Shown here: one piece after another, positions 17,301-26,741 of the stretch | How the letters are laid out: each line of letters opens with the position of its first letter | How positions within the stretch are numbered: position 1 is the first letter of the stretch | Origin: a virus | Reading direction: 5' to 3' (one strand) | Length of the DNA stretch: 64,000 nt | Virus record (IMG/VR): IMGVR_UViG_3300021197_000993 | Span: 1 to 64,000 of that record | Notes under the pieces: generated by a model | The model's database searches: none | What the model saw: the letters and a program-made list of their open reading frames with translations, nothing else | What the model was told of the DNA's origin: nothing | Made by a program: the position numbers and the translations under genes

Positions 17301-20300
17301 TTGTGCCCCTCTCCCTCAACGGATGAAACATCACCTGTTCCGCCAATCGCAGGTTCTTCTAAACGCTTAAATCCGCTACGCATATTTCCTCCAAGAATAA
17401 ATGTTCCTTGTGCAACATCGTAGTGAGAGTAGTAGCCGTAGTAGGATTTTGTGCCGTTGCTGACGCGTATCCAACCATTTTCCGGCAGTGTCATCGGTAG
17501 AGCAGTTCCTACGGAAACAAGACCGTGTGGTTCATTTGTGTAGGCCCCAAGACTACCAACATCAATCCAACCGTAGCGGTCTTGTCGTTGCGCATCTTGG
17601 AATGATGGGAGGAAAGAACCACCAAGAGCCTTGAGGTTTGACCGACCGGGCCATGTATTGATTGCCGCGGCAACAACTGCACCCAACTCTTCGCTGTTTT
17701 GACAACGCGTTGCGTCAATCAAAAACACATCATCGGGGACTACCGCATCTAAATTGTCGTCGTAGTCAGTCAAGACTTGCGAACCAACTCGGAACATTGT
17801 CGCGTTAAGTCCGAGTCGGTCAATGTATTGAACGGTCGCGTTTACCGAATTGACCAGTGTTGCTGTGATTGGATGAGGCGCGTTCTTTCGCACGCTGTTA
17901 TCAAACCAAGACCCACCAGCGGTGTAGCCTCCGTCAAGGTGGAATATCAGTTTATCAAGAGCAAATGATTTGACTCGCGCTGATGAAAAACGAACAGCCG
18001 CGGCGTAGAAAGAGAATGGATGACCGTATTCATTTGCCGCGCTTTGTGCGGCTGATGATGCACCGAAGAAATGACTGCTGACATAGCGTGCTTCTGTTGA
18101 AATAGATTGATTAAACGCGCTGTTTGGTGAACCATACGACGGCTCCCAATGTCGGAAAGTTGTGTAAGGGAATACATTGTTTGCGCTATATGCGTCTGCT
18201 GGTGGTAAGAATTGATTTGCCGCGCCGTTGAGCGTTCCGTTGCTTAACTCATTCGGCAGGAAATAACCCGATTCGTTGCCTTGATTAAAAGTAGTCGCCA
18301 TTGCTCCATCAAGCGAACAGTATTTTTTGAACGCGGCAGTCCATTTTGCAGACGGCTCTTTGGCTACATCTATTGCAACACCTTCACCATACCAATGCTT
18401 AGGAACCGCTTGACCGGGACCAAATATCATGTAGGCTACGCTGTTGGTTGAGTCTGTGTAGCGCGCATAAGGGTGAGCAAAACGAAGCACAACTGGCGTA
18501 GGTTGCGCGATATTGACATTGGTGTAAGTTGTAGTAGGTATCGTATGCGTGTTGGTGTTGCCGTCAATGTCGGGATTGAGAACAGCGTCTTGATTAGCAA
18601 ACGGTGGTGTTGCTTCACCGCGATGCTGGTTGGTAATTATAGCGGCAGGGAACATAGCAAATAACGCAGTAGTGTCAAGAAGCGCATAGGCTCCCATTTT
18701 TTCTCCGATGTCTTGCAGTCCAGCACTTCCTGTTGGTCCGCTGGCGTATGGGTGTTTGTTATGCGCGCTGTAATCTACACGCGAACTATCATTGATGTCC
18801 ATAACGACACCGCTGAATCCACCACCAAAATACAACGGCACATGATGGTCAATGCTGTCTTGTGCGCCACGGAAATACAACAATGGTTTACCTCTACGAT
18901 TAGCGCGAAGTCGCAAACCTTGAATGTCATTAACAAACTTGAATCGTTGAAGAATTGCGTTGACAATTACTTTGTCTTTGAAATCACCTTTGCTGTCGTC
19001 GTGATGCCAAGCGAGTAGGTCTTGCGCAACATCAGTTGGCGCGTCAATTGAACTCAATGCGGCGCAATAAATGTAAGTGTCTTCATCAATATCCATGCGT
19101 TTGAAAGGAGTCCAAGACCCGTCAATTGTGGTGCTACCACCAAACTCGGTTGAAGTGTCATAATTCAAGTTGCTACCGCCGGTGTCAACATGTTGCAATT
19201 GCCACGCGTATTGACGACCAAGAACAGTAAATAAAGCAGGGTCGCGCATTTGGATTTGGTAAGTGTCGTAAGCAGTCCCACCGGGGAATGCTAATCCAGC
19301 GGTTTGCGGGTCAAGTTCGTAAGTCGCGGCTTCAAGCGAGGGTGTAATATGGTCCCCTTCATAGCGTGTAAACTTATCACCGCGCAAATGTTTTTGCCAA
19401 TTATCAATAGGAATAGCATTGTTGGTTTGGTCAACAAGAACAGGCGTTGCTGTGTTTGCATTACTCCCTTTGTATCTTGTAGTAATTGTAAGCAAGGTGT
19501 GAGGGAGATAGCCGACTTCTTCCATTGTTGAACCTACTTTATCCCCAAGACCACCAAATTGTCCCCCCGACGAAAATGAAGCGTTAATGGTAGCATGTTC
19601 AACGATACTGGATTGCAGTCCCCAATCGGGTGATAGCGAAACGGAGAACATTTTGTTCAACGGTATCACTTCTTTGTCTTGATTAAACTTGGTTATTTCA
19701 ATTGCAGTTTGTGCATTGTCGCCCATAATTTCTCCATAGGTGCGACCATCCGGTGCGCGCAGATGTGAACAGTCAAAGTATTGGTTGCCTTCGTTGGGGT
19801 CAACAGTAAAAGCGTAAGCGGTCGCCGCGGCAATCAATTCGTCGGTCACGATGGTTGTTTGGTTGAGATGAGGACTGATAATAACAGGCGCGCGTGAGGA
19901 TGATACGCTGGTTGGTCCAGCCTTATCTTGAGAGTCAAACCAAGTTGCCGCCATTGAGTTTGCACCAAAGCCTTCAACACCAAAAAAGGTATGAGGTCCA
20001 CCGCGACCGTTTTGTGTGCGCGAAGTGTAGGAAAACACCACACCAACATTGTTGTATTGACTTCTTGATGATGGTATAGCCAACCACACCAGTCCACTAT
20101 TGGGAAAGCCCATCCATCCTAACACATCGTCAACATCCGGCAGTTGATGCCAAATACCGCCATTGTGGTATCCGTAGCCACTCGCATCATGAATACCAAG
20201 AGTGTTGTTAGCCATTGCAGTATCCATCGTGACCGCATATCCAGCGTTCGGGGTGTGAACGCCGCGCCATTTATTGCCGCGCCAATTGTGGTCTGTTGTT

Positions 20301-23300
20301 CCTGTGTAGAAAAACGGCGTTCCGTCGGAACCTTTGCCCCACATGTTTGCACCAATTGTAAAACCACCCTGCGCAATATCACGGTCGTTAAAATAAACAA
20401 GCGTTTCTTCGTCAATTGTGTTTGGCATAACCGAGTTTTTGTGTGAGAAAGAATCTCCCGCGCGACGATAAATGTATCGTAGAATATGTGATTTACCGCG
20501 ATGGTCAACCATTTTTAATCCATAAAGCGATTGCGTGCCAACTGACGCGTCGTTGACTTGTAATGACGGCACATACGAATTATAAACGCTGTAATAAGTG
20601 TCATCTGCTTCAAGGTAGTTTCCATAAATTGACGACACAAACCGACCAGTGTCTTTACCGTCTTCGCCAAAACCCCAATCACCAGCATCCGGTGCAAACC
20701 CCGGAACACCTGCGGCAACTATACCACCAAAGTTGATTCTTGCTCGCGCATTACTACCTGTCTGCAATCCTTCACGGATGGTAAACTTTTGACCACTGTT
20801 TTCAAATGATTCCATAGCACCTGTATTTGAAGCGCGACCAGTTGATGTTCCGCTGTTTGGTGTTTCTTGTGTAGATGTGTTGAAATTGCTGTTAAAACCA
20901 AGATGTAAGTTGGTGAAAAACTCATCCGAGTCCTCATCCAACGCTACATATTCGCGCAAAGTTGTAATTGGTGCAAACGGTTTACCGTTTTTGTCAATCG
21001 GCATAGGTGCAGGGTGCATATTTTCACCTGCTATTTCGGGTGGTGCGCAGTAGAAATTGCGGAAACGGCCACCGTGTCCAATAAGGAATTGTGGCTTGTA
21101 TTCAGCCTGTCCTTTGCTGTTGTCAAGCCACGCACAAAAGTTGCGGCTGGTCGCGCCGGGAACGGTGCTGTGAATAACGATGCTGTATCCTTCGTTGCCG
21201 TTTGCATCCTCAACGACACGCCCTAAATGAGCGCGTAAATATCCCATGTGAGAACCGCGGTCAAATGATGTAAAGGCTGTTTGCGCGTTCCAAAATGGCG
21301 CGGGGTCATGCGTGCTACCTGTGGTTGCAAAGTCTGCATGATGATGTGCGGCTGTTGCATCAGTTGGTTCTTCGGTATCAATACCGCCAACAGAAACAGC
21401 GCGACGATTGATGTCAAAGCGTTCTCCCTCACCTGCGTATTGGTCGGATGGTCGTCGTTGACTGCTTTGTCCATTAAGCGCACCCCCTTGATTGATGAGA
21501 CGAACAACTTCGCGAGCCGCCGCTTCAATGTCTGTCACACCTTCGCGCAACCCAATTTCACCCATGTCAATGCTAAGACGACGAACAAAATCCATGTCTG
21601 TCCAGTGAGGCAGTTTGGACAAGTGACTATCACCCACATCCACTATATTGTGAGCAACAGCACGCTTGCCCTTCAAACAAAGAAACGCTGAAATAACACG
21701 CGTCCCTTCGGGCGTATCAAAGAATGTTGATGAAAATTGATAGTGTCCTGTCGTGTTATCAATAATGGCTTCGGATGTGTCGTGGTCAATTGTTTCAGCG
21801 TGTTGCGTTTGTGCGCTATCAACATCAACCGTTGATTGCTGGACCCGTCCTTGTCCGAACTGTGTTGTTTCAGTTCCAAATTGAATTGTATGTTGTGTTG
21901 CGCGTCCTTTTCGGTTGAAACGATTCAGTGCTACATTGTTTGTCAGCATGAACGACTCATCCATCAACCACCATGATTTGTGAGCATACGCGCTTTCAAC
22001 ATATTGTGATTTGCCTTCGTCTTTGATAAGGTTGTAAGAAGTGCTGTTAATTGTTTGAGCGTCAGTAGTTGAAGTTGTTGCGTTGTCTTTGCGCTGTGTT
22101 TTAAATCCAGCCGCTACATCAAGTCCTTCAATGGTCGGAGTAGCCGCGCTTGTTTGAACTTGCATGTGAAGGTCATGAAACGAAATAAACTCACGGTCAT
22201 GCTCTACATCGTAAAGCAATACTCGCGCGTGTGTTTCTGTGCTAAGGTAGGGGTCAAGGAAAGCGACGACGGGTGCGCTTGTGCCGTGTCCAAGTTCAGT
22301 CCAGTTCAACTCTATGGTTTTGTTTACATGTTGAACAAAGTTGCGAGCAGATTCAAGACAAGTATCGCCAATAAGGAAGTTTTCAAGAGGAAGACTGTCG
22401 CGCGCTTCAACTCCCAAAGAGCCTTTCCCACCATCAAATCCACTCCAAACTTCGTATTCGTTAAGAACACCTCGCGATTTACAAAACATTCCTTCAATTG
22501 CGTGAGGGTTGGTGTAGTGCATGTTCATCCAAACCGTGTCGCCGTAGCGCAGTCCACCGGGGCAATATGGATTATTCCATGTCGCGTTTGCGATACCATC
22601 TTCAAGTTTGATAGGGAATGTTGTTGCGCTTGTTGAATAAATACCAAGAAGCGTAAGAGTATCACCTGCCGCGACATTGGGTGCTGTGTTGTCAAGAAGA
22701 GGGTGAGCGTTGATTGTAAGTTGAGTAGCGTTGGTTGTAGAGTTGTAAGTGATTACATACTTACGACCCGTAGCCTCGTTGACAGCGGCAAATGAATAGT
22801 TCGTTGGTAAATGTCCTTTAGGTATATCACCTTTGAATGAAAATGTTTGACCGGTGATGAGTATTAACAAGTCCAACTTTGCATTTTTAGATTTAATTCG
22901 TGGTAAATGAGGATTTGCGCTTGGCCCAGCCTTGAACTCAACTGCACTGACATACTGACGCAGACCATAGTCAAGATTGCCGCCTTGAGTCATTACACTC
23001 CCGCGGTCGTAGTAAAATGGTCGTCGGTATTCTTGTGCTGATGATGCGTAATCATCATCACCCGCGAGAGGAAAACTTGTATTGTTTGGTAGAACACCAA
23101 CAATAATTTGAGAGCCAACAGTCAGCGAAGCAAAGAAGTCGGGACTTGAGTGAGTATCCAACTCGCTTAGTGTGATGGTTGACCCACCTGCATATTCGTA
23201 GTAAGCCCACTCTCCGTTTCCAAGCACCAGTTTGCGTGTGCGTCGTGTGCTGACACCTTTGACGGTTCCAGCCGCGTTGAAGTTTGATTTGGGTATTCGG

Positions 23301-26300
23301 AGAAGACCATCACCAATGTAGAGGATTCTGTTTGTGCCTTGCTGGTCATAGCGACGGACAGTAGCGCGAATAGGCAAATCGTTTGATAGTCGGTATTGGT
23401 ATTGCCCGAATGCTTCGTAATCGTTGGCTGGATAGTTTGGCGCGCGACGACCAACAGGCGAAGGGTTCCAAGCCTGTGCAGTCATCGTTGCATCAAGGTG
23501 CAACTTCATGCTGTTGTCGGGTCCGGGGAAAATACCTGTGTTGCGGTTTTCAAAAAATTGTTGAGGAAAGAGTGGTATTTCAACAAGTGCGCGTGTGCTG
23601 GCGTATTGCGTCCCAAGTTGATAATCGTGTTGAACAGAACCAAGTGATTGAAACAATCGGTCGTTGACGGTTGTCCCATCCGCGCAAATTGAAGAAGTTG
23701 CGAACAACGGGTCAAGCAGAACCAATTGACCCGCGGTAATTCCGCTTTGCGTGACCCAATTAGCAAATGAACCGGTTTCGTTGCCGTTAGGGAGCAAAAA
23801 CTTACCGGAACCCGTATGCACTATTCCGGAAGCAAAAGTAAAAGTGGTTCCTGTCTTGCTTGCGTATTCAGCACTCGCTCCGTTCTCCAAATAGATGCGA
23901 CCAGTAGCGGGGAAACAATATGTCCCCCATGTTGCTAATGTAATTCCAGCGTTGTTCAAAGCGGCTACAACCACTGTTTGACTTGAACTTGATTCTATAT
24001 TTTGAATGATTGCGGCGCAATCATGACGCGTGTTCCAACCTACGCGAGACAGTGATGCAGGGTCCCATGTTGGTTTTGTATTGATAGCACCTTGACCAAC
24101 ACCACCAAGCGTGACCGATACAACAGGTGCGCCCGGTTGAATCTCTTTGACGATGTGTGAATTAGGACTCCCATCACCGCTGTAAGCAACAGTTTGGTCA
24201 GCAATGTCTGCCATTAACCCTTGACCCTCCATGATGAGGTATCGTCCAGCACCACTGTCGTTGACTTGCATAGATGTTATACGCGCGGTTGTTTGAATGT
24301 ATTCAATCGTAAAGTAGGTGTTATCATTGAAGTCTACCGTTGCTGGTGTTGTTCGCGTCAATTGCATGGTGCGTTCGCGCTTACTTGGTTGAACAATAAA
24401 AATGTAAGAATCACCTTCTTTGTCATTATCAATAATGTCAAACATTTCAAACGCACCACCTTTCTGTGAAGCAAACTGTGTGCTTTCTTGGTAATGAGTT
24501 GGTGCTTCACCAACAGGTGGGTCGCTTGCACTTCGTTGCATAGGTTGAAGATGAAGTTTGTGATAGGCTGATGGGTGGGATGTTGTTCCAATACCTTGAG
24601 GGGGTTTTTGTGATTCATCACCTGCAACACGCGGAGTATAGTTGCTTGGCAAAAACGATTCATCTAAATCAGTTTCATACGAAATGCCACCAGTGTTATC
24701 ACCAACAAGATGATGAGGTTTCATTGCAACTTGCGCACTTCCAATATCTTGAGATGAGGCAGTGATAACCCCACCCGGAGAATGAATTGTCGCGCCAGCA
24801 CCAACAGCATTAGCAATATGCGCGGCTACTCGGTTGCCGTCAAGTAGACAACCACCGTCGGGAACTGTTTTGGTGATGAGCAATGCTGGGTTGCTTAATC
24901 CCATTTTACTACCTGTAAGGTCAACCGCGTTGTAATGAATCTCAACATAACCAGCGGTCAATCCCGACACTTCAAGAATAGCAACGCGTGATTCTGTTTC
25001 GGGTGTAAGGTGCTTTGTGTATTGAGCATCGGTAGTTGATGACACACCAATGCCTCCACCTTTCAACAAAAACGGCTCAATGCTATCAACTGATATAGCA
25101 ATGACACCATCACGGTGTGCATCAAGTGAAGCAAGACCGTTTCGCACAATACCGTTGGTTGTTGCTGATGTTTTGATGCTCATTATCCGCGCGTTAAAAG
25201 CCGTATGTGAAATCTCAACTTTGCTGTTAATCGGCATTACATTTTTCAGTCCAAGGTAAGAACCCGCGAAGGTCACAAGAACATCATCAGCAATACCGTC
25301 AATCGTTCTCGTAATTTCTTGTTCGTGAATAGGAGGTAGCATTTGTAAGAAAGGATGCCCTTTTCTGTGAGAATACACATGTCTACCTGCGTGTCCTGTT
25401 TTGAATCGTTCTGCAATTGTCCATGACGAAGGAGCAAACGCGTTGGTGTTTACAGCAATACCGCGCGAGTAGATAAAACCATGAAACTCGTTTTGACTTT
25501 CATCAATCACCATCGCGCCTGTTCGGTCAATGGCTTGGCTACCCGTCCCAAGTCGTTGAAATGGCTTACCGCTTTCGCTGTCAATAAGCAAATCGGAACG
25601 AACGAGAACCAATGATGAATCATTAGCAAAGTTGTTTCCGCTGTTGAATGCAGTTCGTGAGTGTAGCACACCGCGCGAACCTGTGTTGCTTGATACACCA
25701 AAGTCAAGGTGGATGCTTTCAACCGTTATGGTTCCGTTGGTGTTGATTTGTTTAAGACGAACTCGTTCCGGTGGAGTGCCGTTGGGTAGTCCAGTAAGCA
25801 CATCTGTTGCGGTAGGGTTGATAATGAGATTAAATGGAGTATGAGCCACGCTGATTACCTGCGCACCTCCGCTGTGCGCGGCGTTTGCAACTTGATAATT
25901 ACCAAGACTTTCAAGCGGGTAGTTGGTTGCCAGCGTATCGGATTTACCGCTTACCGTTTCGTAAAGGGTTTGACACGCGGTGCTACCAATTGTGATGGTT
26001 GTGTCGCCAGCAGTGATGTTGCTGGTTGCGTAAAATGTTGTTTCATCAACACTGACTGGCTCTTCAAATCGCCAAAGTCCAATTGTGCTGTTTGAAAGCA
26101 TGCATGGTTTTGCGCGTGTTTCAAGTGTAGACACATCGGATTTCCAATGCACTGTCTCAATGTAGCCGCGATACTCACCTCCTTTACCTCCAATGAAAAA
26201 GTCTTGGTCATTCATATTGCATGAGTATTTTTTGTTCATTTTATGCGATGCCAGTAGTTCACCGTTGACATAAAGTTTGACTTGCTCACCATTGAACTCG

Positions 26301-26740
26301 CCGGATATATGATACAACTCGCGCTGTCCTGTGTTGTAGCCAACATTGTTGCTGATAAACGAACCTGCCGCTGTTGGATAATTGTTCGCGCTTGTTGCAA
26401 TAACAGATGTTTGGTTGGTGAGTTGAACCTTGAATGATGCTTTACCGGGGGCATCTACTGTCCCCATGCGTAATTCAAACAGCCCACTCTTGCTTGCAAT
26501 CACACCACCGCAATCGGGCGACACCCACGCTTCAACAGTGAAACTGCTTAGTGATTGGTTGTTGGCGTTTGCAAAGCGATGGCCGTCCCCATCTTGTAAT
26601 ATGGGCGCAGATGAGCGCGCAACGGCTCCGTTTAGTTCGCGCTTATGTCCTGTTTTGACAAAGTTGCCTTGTGGACAAACAATGCTATCGCTCACACCGT
26701 TGAAAAACAACGCGTGGCTTGTTTGTCCAATAACTGCCAT
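11375..26740 (-). CDS. giant tail/adhesion protein (5121 residues)
   Basis: This single uninterrupted frame fills 15.4 kb, about a quarter of the window. The start at ATG 26740 has GGGGAG seven bases upstream; the frame opens slightly earlier at a TTG that overlaps the preceding gene. Residues ~50-230 look like a LamG/concanavalin-type beta sandwich (FTVEAWVSPDCGG, then GEFNGEQVKLYVNGELLASH, then DFFIGGKGGEYRGYIETVHW), a carbohydrate- or surface-binding fold. The remainder is beta-rich and aromatic, with many Asn, Thr, Gly and Tyr. I saw no long internal repeats, no membrane helix and no signal peptide. Position between distal-tail and hub genes suggests a tail-tip or central-fibre protein used for adsorption. 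Function beyond that is inference. Confidence 0.8.
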   Translation of the reverse strand: MAVIGQTSHALFFNGVSDSIVCPQGNFVKTGHKRELNGAVARSSAPILQDGDGHRFANANNQSLSSFTVEAWVSPDCGGVIASKSGLFELRMGTVDAPGKASFKVQLTNQTSVIATSANNYPTAAGSFISNNVGYNTGQRELYHISGEFNGEQVKLYVNGELLASHKMNKKYSCNMNDQDFFIGGKGGEYRGYIETVHWKSDVSTLETRAKPCMLSNSTIGLWRFEEPVSVDETTFYATSNITAGDTTITIGSTACQTLYETVSGKSDTLATNYPLESLGNYQVANAAHSGGAQVISVAHTPFNLIINPTATDVLTGLPNGTPPERVRLKQINTNGTITVESIHLDFGVSSNTGSRGVLHSRTAFNSGNNFANDSSLVLVRSDLLIDSESGKPFQRLGTGSQAIDRTGAMVIDESQNEFHGFIYSRGIAVNTNAFAPSSWTIAERFKTGHAGRHVYSHRKGHPFLQMLPPIHEQEITRTIDGIADDVLVTFAGSYLGLKNVMPINSKVEISHTAFNARIMSIKTSATTNGIVRNGLASLDAHRDGVIAISVDSIEPFLLKGGGIGVSSTTDAQYTKHLTPETESRVAILEVSGLTAGYVEIHYNAVDLTGSKMGLSNPALLITKTVPDGGCLLDGNRVAAHIANAVGAGATIHSPGGVITASSQDIGSAQVAMKPHHLVGDNTGGISYETDLDESFLPSNYTPRVAGDESQKPPQGIGTTSHPSAYHKLHLQPMQRSASDPPVGEAPTHYQESTQFASQKGGAFEMFDIIDNDKEGDSYIFIVQPSKRERTMQLTRTTPATVDFNDNTYFTIEYIQTTARITSMQVNDSGAGRYLIMEGQGLMADIADQTVAYSGDGSPNSHIVKEIQPGAPVVSVTLGGVGQGAINTKPTWDPASLSRVGWNTRHDCAAIIQNIESSSSQTVVVAALNNAGITLATWGTYCFPATGRIYLENGASAEYASKTGTTFTFASGIVHTGSGKFLLPNGNETGSFANWVTQSGITAGQLVLLDPLFATSSICADGTTVNDRLFQSLGSVQHDYQLGTQYASTRALVEIPLFPQQFFENRNTGIFPGPDNSMKLHLDATMTAQAWNPSPVGRRAPNYPANDYEAFGQYQYRLSNDLPIRATVRRYDQQGTNRILYIGDGLLRIPKSNFNAAGTVKGVSTRRTRKLVLGNGEWAYYEYAGGSTITLSELDTHSSPDFFASLTVGSQIIVGVLPNNTSFPLAGDDDYASSAQEYRRPFYYDRGSVMTQGGNLDYGLRQYVSAVEFKAGPSANPHLPRIKSKNAKLDLLILITGQTFSFKGDIPKGHLPTNYSFAAVNEATGRKYVITYNSTTNATQLTINAHPLLDNTAPNVAAGDTLTLLGIYSTSATTFPIKLEDGIANATWNNPYCPGGLRYGDTVWMNMHYTNPHAIEGMFCKSRGVLNEYEVWSGFDGGKGSLGVEARDSLPLENFLIGDTCLESARNFVQHVNKTIELNWTELGHGTSAPVVAFLDPYLSTETHARVLLYDVEHDREFISFHDLHMQVQTSAATPTIEGLDVAAGFKTQRKDNATTSTTDAQTINSTSYNLIKDEGKSQYVESAYAHKSWWLMDESFMLTNNVALNRFNRKGRATQHTIQFGTETTQFGQGRVQQSTVDVDSAQTQHAETIDHDTSEAIIDNTTGHYQFSSTFFDTPEGTRVISAFLCLKGKRAVAHNIVDVGDSHLSKLPHWTDMDFVRRLSIDMGEIGLREGVTDIEAAAREVVRLINQGGALNGQSSQRRPSDQYAGEGERFDINRRAVSVGGIDTEEPTDATAAHHHADFATTGSTHDPAPFWNAQTAFTSFDRGSHMGYLRAHLGRVVEDANGNEGYSIVIHSTVPGATSRNFCAWLDNSKGQAEYKPQFLIGHGGRFRNFYCAPPEIAGENMHPAPMPIDKNGKPFAPITTLREYVALDEDSDEFFTNLHLGFNSNFNTSTQETPNSGTSTGRASNTGAMESFENSGQKFTIREGLQTGSNARARINFGGIVAAGVPGFAPDAGDWGFGEDGKDTGRFVSSIYGNYLEADDTYYSVYNSYVPSLQVNDASVGTQSLYGLKMVDHRGKSHILRYIYRRAGDSFSHKNSVMPNTIDEETLVYFNDRDIAQGGFTIGANMWGKGSDGTPFFYTGTTDHNWRGNKWRGVHTPNAGYAVTMDTAMANNTLGIHDASGYGYHNGGIWHQLPDVDDVLGWMGFPNSGLVWLAIPSSRSQYNNVGVVFSYTSRTQNGRGGPHTFFGVEGFGANSMAATWFDSQDKAGPTSVSSSRAPVIISPHLNQTTIVTDELIAAATAYAFTVDPNEGNQYFDCSHLRAPDGRTYGEIMGDNAQTAIEITKFNQDKEVIPLNKMFSVSLSPDWGLQSSIVEHATINASFSSGGQFGGLGDKVGSTMEEVGYLPHTLLTITTRYKGSNANTATPVLVDQTNNAIPIDNWQKHLRGDKFTRYEGDHITPSLEAATYELDPQTAGLAFPGGTAYDTYQIQMRDPALFTVLGRQYAWQLQHVDTGGSNLNYDTSTEFGGSTTIDGSWTPFKRMDIDEDTYIYCAALSSIDAPTDVAQDLLAWHHDDSKGDFKDKVIVNAILQRFKFVNDIQGLRLRANRRGKPLLYFRGAQDSIDHHVPLYFGGGFSGVVMDINDSSRVDYSAHNKHPYASGPTGSAGLQDIGEKMGAYALLDTTALFAMFPAAIITNQHRGEATPPFANQDAVLNPDIDGNTNTHTIPTTTYTNVNIAQPTPVVLRFAHPYARYTDSTNSVAYMIFGPGQAVPKHWYGEGVAIDVAKEPSAKWTAAFKKYCSLDGAMATTFNQGNESGYFLPNELSNGTLNGAANQFLPPADAYSANNVFPYTTFRHWEPSYGSPNSAFNQSISTEARYVSSHFFGASSAAQSAANEYGHPFSFYAAAVRFSSARVKSFALDKLIFHLDGGYTAGGSWFDNSVRKNAPHPITATLVNSVNATVQYIDRLGLNATMFRVGSQVLTDYDDNLDAVVPDDVFLIDATRCQNSEELGAVVAAAINTWPGRSNLKALGGSFLPSFQDAQRQDRYGWIDVGSLGAYTNEPHGLVSVGTALPMTLPENGWIRVSNGTKSYYGYYSHYDVAQGTFILGGNMRSGFKRLEEPAIGGTGDVSSVEGEGHKVFVWSKAGNLRWDNGFQNAVDGTRSTGTTSSGQMSNGPFDHYASTQVHFNGATDAIDRTRAVGAVGWHGERYSYFNSLNISDKVAAGLGAWHPMMGFTPYGAATACHNPQSLEWVLRLVSGSGAETTDNGEHVWEPKTNTHNATSLHQRHFVVVSYEGDLPIIAKAARNGQQTCGDMLQLKWGGTQGGTITAYHNERFNNDRYNAESNAGPHVEAMHDTTMTTPTNDNANSRLWTHAASTSLAQSETCLYPTGDLFFDKTENPNNAHYPNDNIFDSEVAKTENVGYDTYGTHRDTIYSYFKTRYAGRNFFAEHVVWKRMGGGNLTLPAQNARGLGSMPWQVHKVGSEYIRFGETIYGNVRFSFETTNAAMYPVIQAQELAHPALAEQYPYEVQNALNIPNEEMQFKDMVVVDDTGQEHILTGGSPLGVVIRDYKIVHDRENEGLAPALAGSGVAPNMKIQLPDHDEIPGNILVRAGFDRLQAYQHETIGSGGLQHPNQPTKQTIDAFNGQSDGHPRTEPFWEQDGYEHINQNPNSFPDSNKALQSENILETSYEPHDRALYFHITKMGYTYTEREPLRIVNNTMTLNRLTVASVGTNTITTKEAIVADIWKQDPTPDGRYFLSINGTIASFTDAPDGGTQFTGVAFAPDFTASEDDSIKPSFYIPAGSTRQFAARRLRDHAEVSGNSPDKPHTNWSTLSAGTSPATLVRAANKLTPMPLPRMGHHYVMPTMAMLPGHLAHPLYQRIYQANRACFGATDYDTSKTIANPLLWFSGTTAPNPPSDIHGDGFTLLTETKLRFDGYGIADDTAACNAAGGHRIQLEVGSANGANYNTQFHFPDPAEVGAYQIVIQPNLFSKQLMGNNENTVFASTDAPKEPGATNATVRTLTDQLFATVVGMKSRDLILSEATMADVRGCEIYLNEVILDIDPSTREQFTNIPTLGLSNPFGVNATSSGAFTRRSLPYHPNMFHRSTPGHTVTVPWWSVALASSTVFSSTSPWKGSQLYHPDDYYLFCRSTLGAVGTQTTMLGYPSHYLDVYTDYLTSLTPVANVEHADQGNNKLYVRNNNLFPVAGADYYAQYLVIVDDNGVEQTASYEDRGYISGVGANGPVVFNSVAAITSGFWTAAVQNATVRLKSKYNNLGAGEVYTNSKASVATRNLPQLLSGTRDTNSLHLPDAYLCLWHYNLGRPMTWFSDSQTDRATKNDPAVDKKAYNHAPEHFEMIHYHEFTYAMSDGPFKFRMKSPSNVDGSIADTYSVAALINQAGVDGKSRKYNLGAFWPGGHRFGAQMSSLSLYGTAAPGWRDKWDSNIIKQVSDADGLVITNGDVETITETILSKTAHKQAGWGYRVSLRQPYNRPRWAIKSNQGLRDSQTYYHFQAEGPFISSQNGTTRINQQSGSSNTTGTATTNPNYVGIIERQTNASALIGSDLKFQQVRYSDGRRMTKGFGCAVRNFRNPTTAIRKFHADLPAGHKAGTDVDDQRVNLALAQAHYMIDWWGNTTGEEVRRFPVRGFGIRPSWDPEDAYRATDRTKSAESMYSTITGMVFSEASVNFFDPATAKRVGDRGDGRGVRYPTYFNEDILQDVSEDMRPFGLVLSHHTSEPPFMGGFLRPSNVQLQSHEVPRGISAKLELAGDDGLLKREANVGTNVEKSNFNFMQEPIAKSKPRIGIDGTSVVENNGEMSPRYIIASTEATSVHTDRQVGQRFILAGGVSTANRAVDNLNLHTLNLSSAKQVMKFGTTHGIPPIGGTYIMEVSSDGENISDHHWGASSGITTNPYQTSNHDSTSYKTNTKDTTIKFLVRPVRVLDNQHIELFRDDTTHVLSATAAGRYGVFVYDAPNARAADGASSYMRNSNPTPSNPPYAPVYLFTISGSGASTSAPASVGPKIPGSEASDFTTLATQPVARMIVSNNTLQHFRGDASRRQSVNDGNESFVRLDYTVQPRYTQSLFAGDKLNTSNHSSEGDRTDNTGLGA

Positions 26741-26741
26741 C

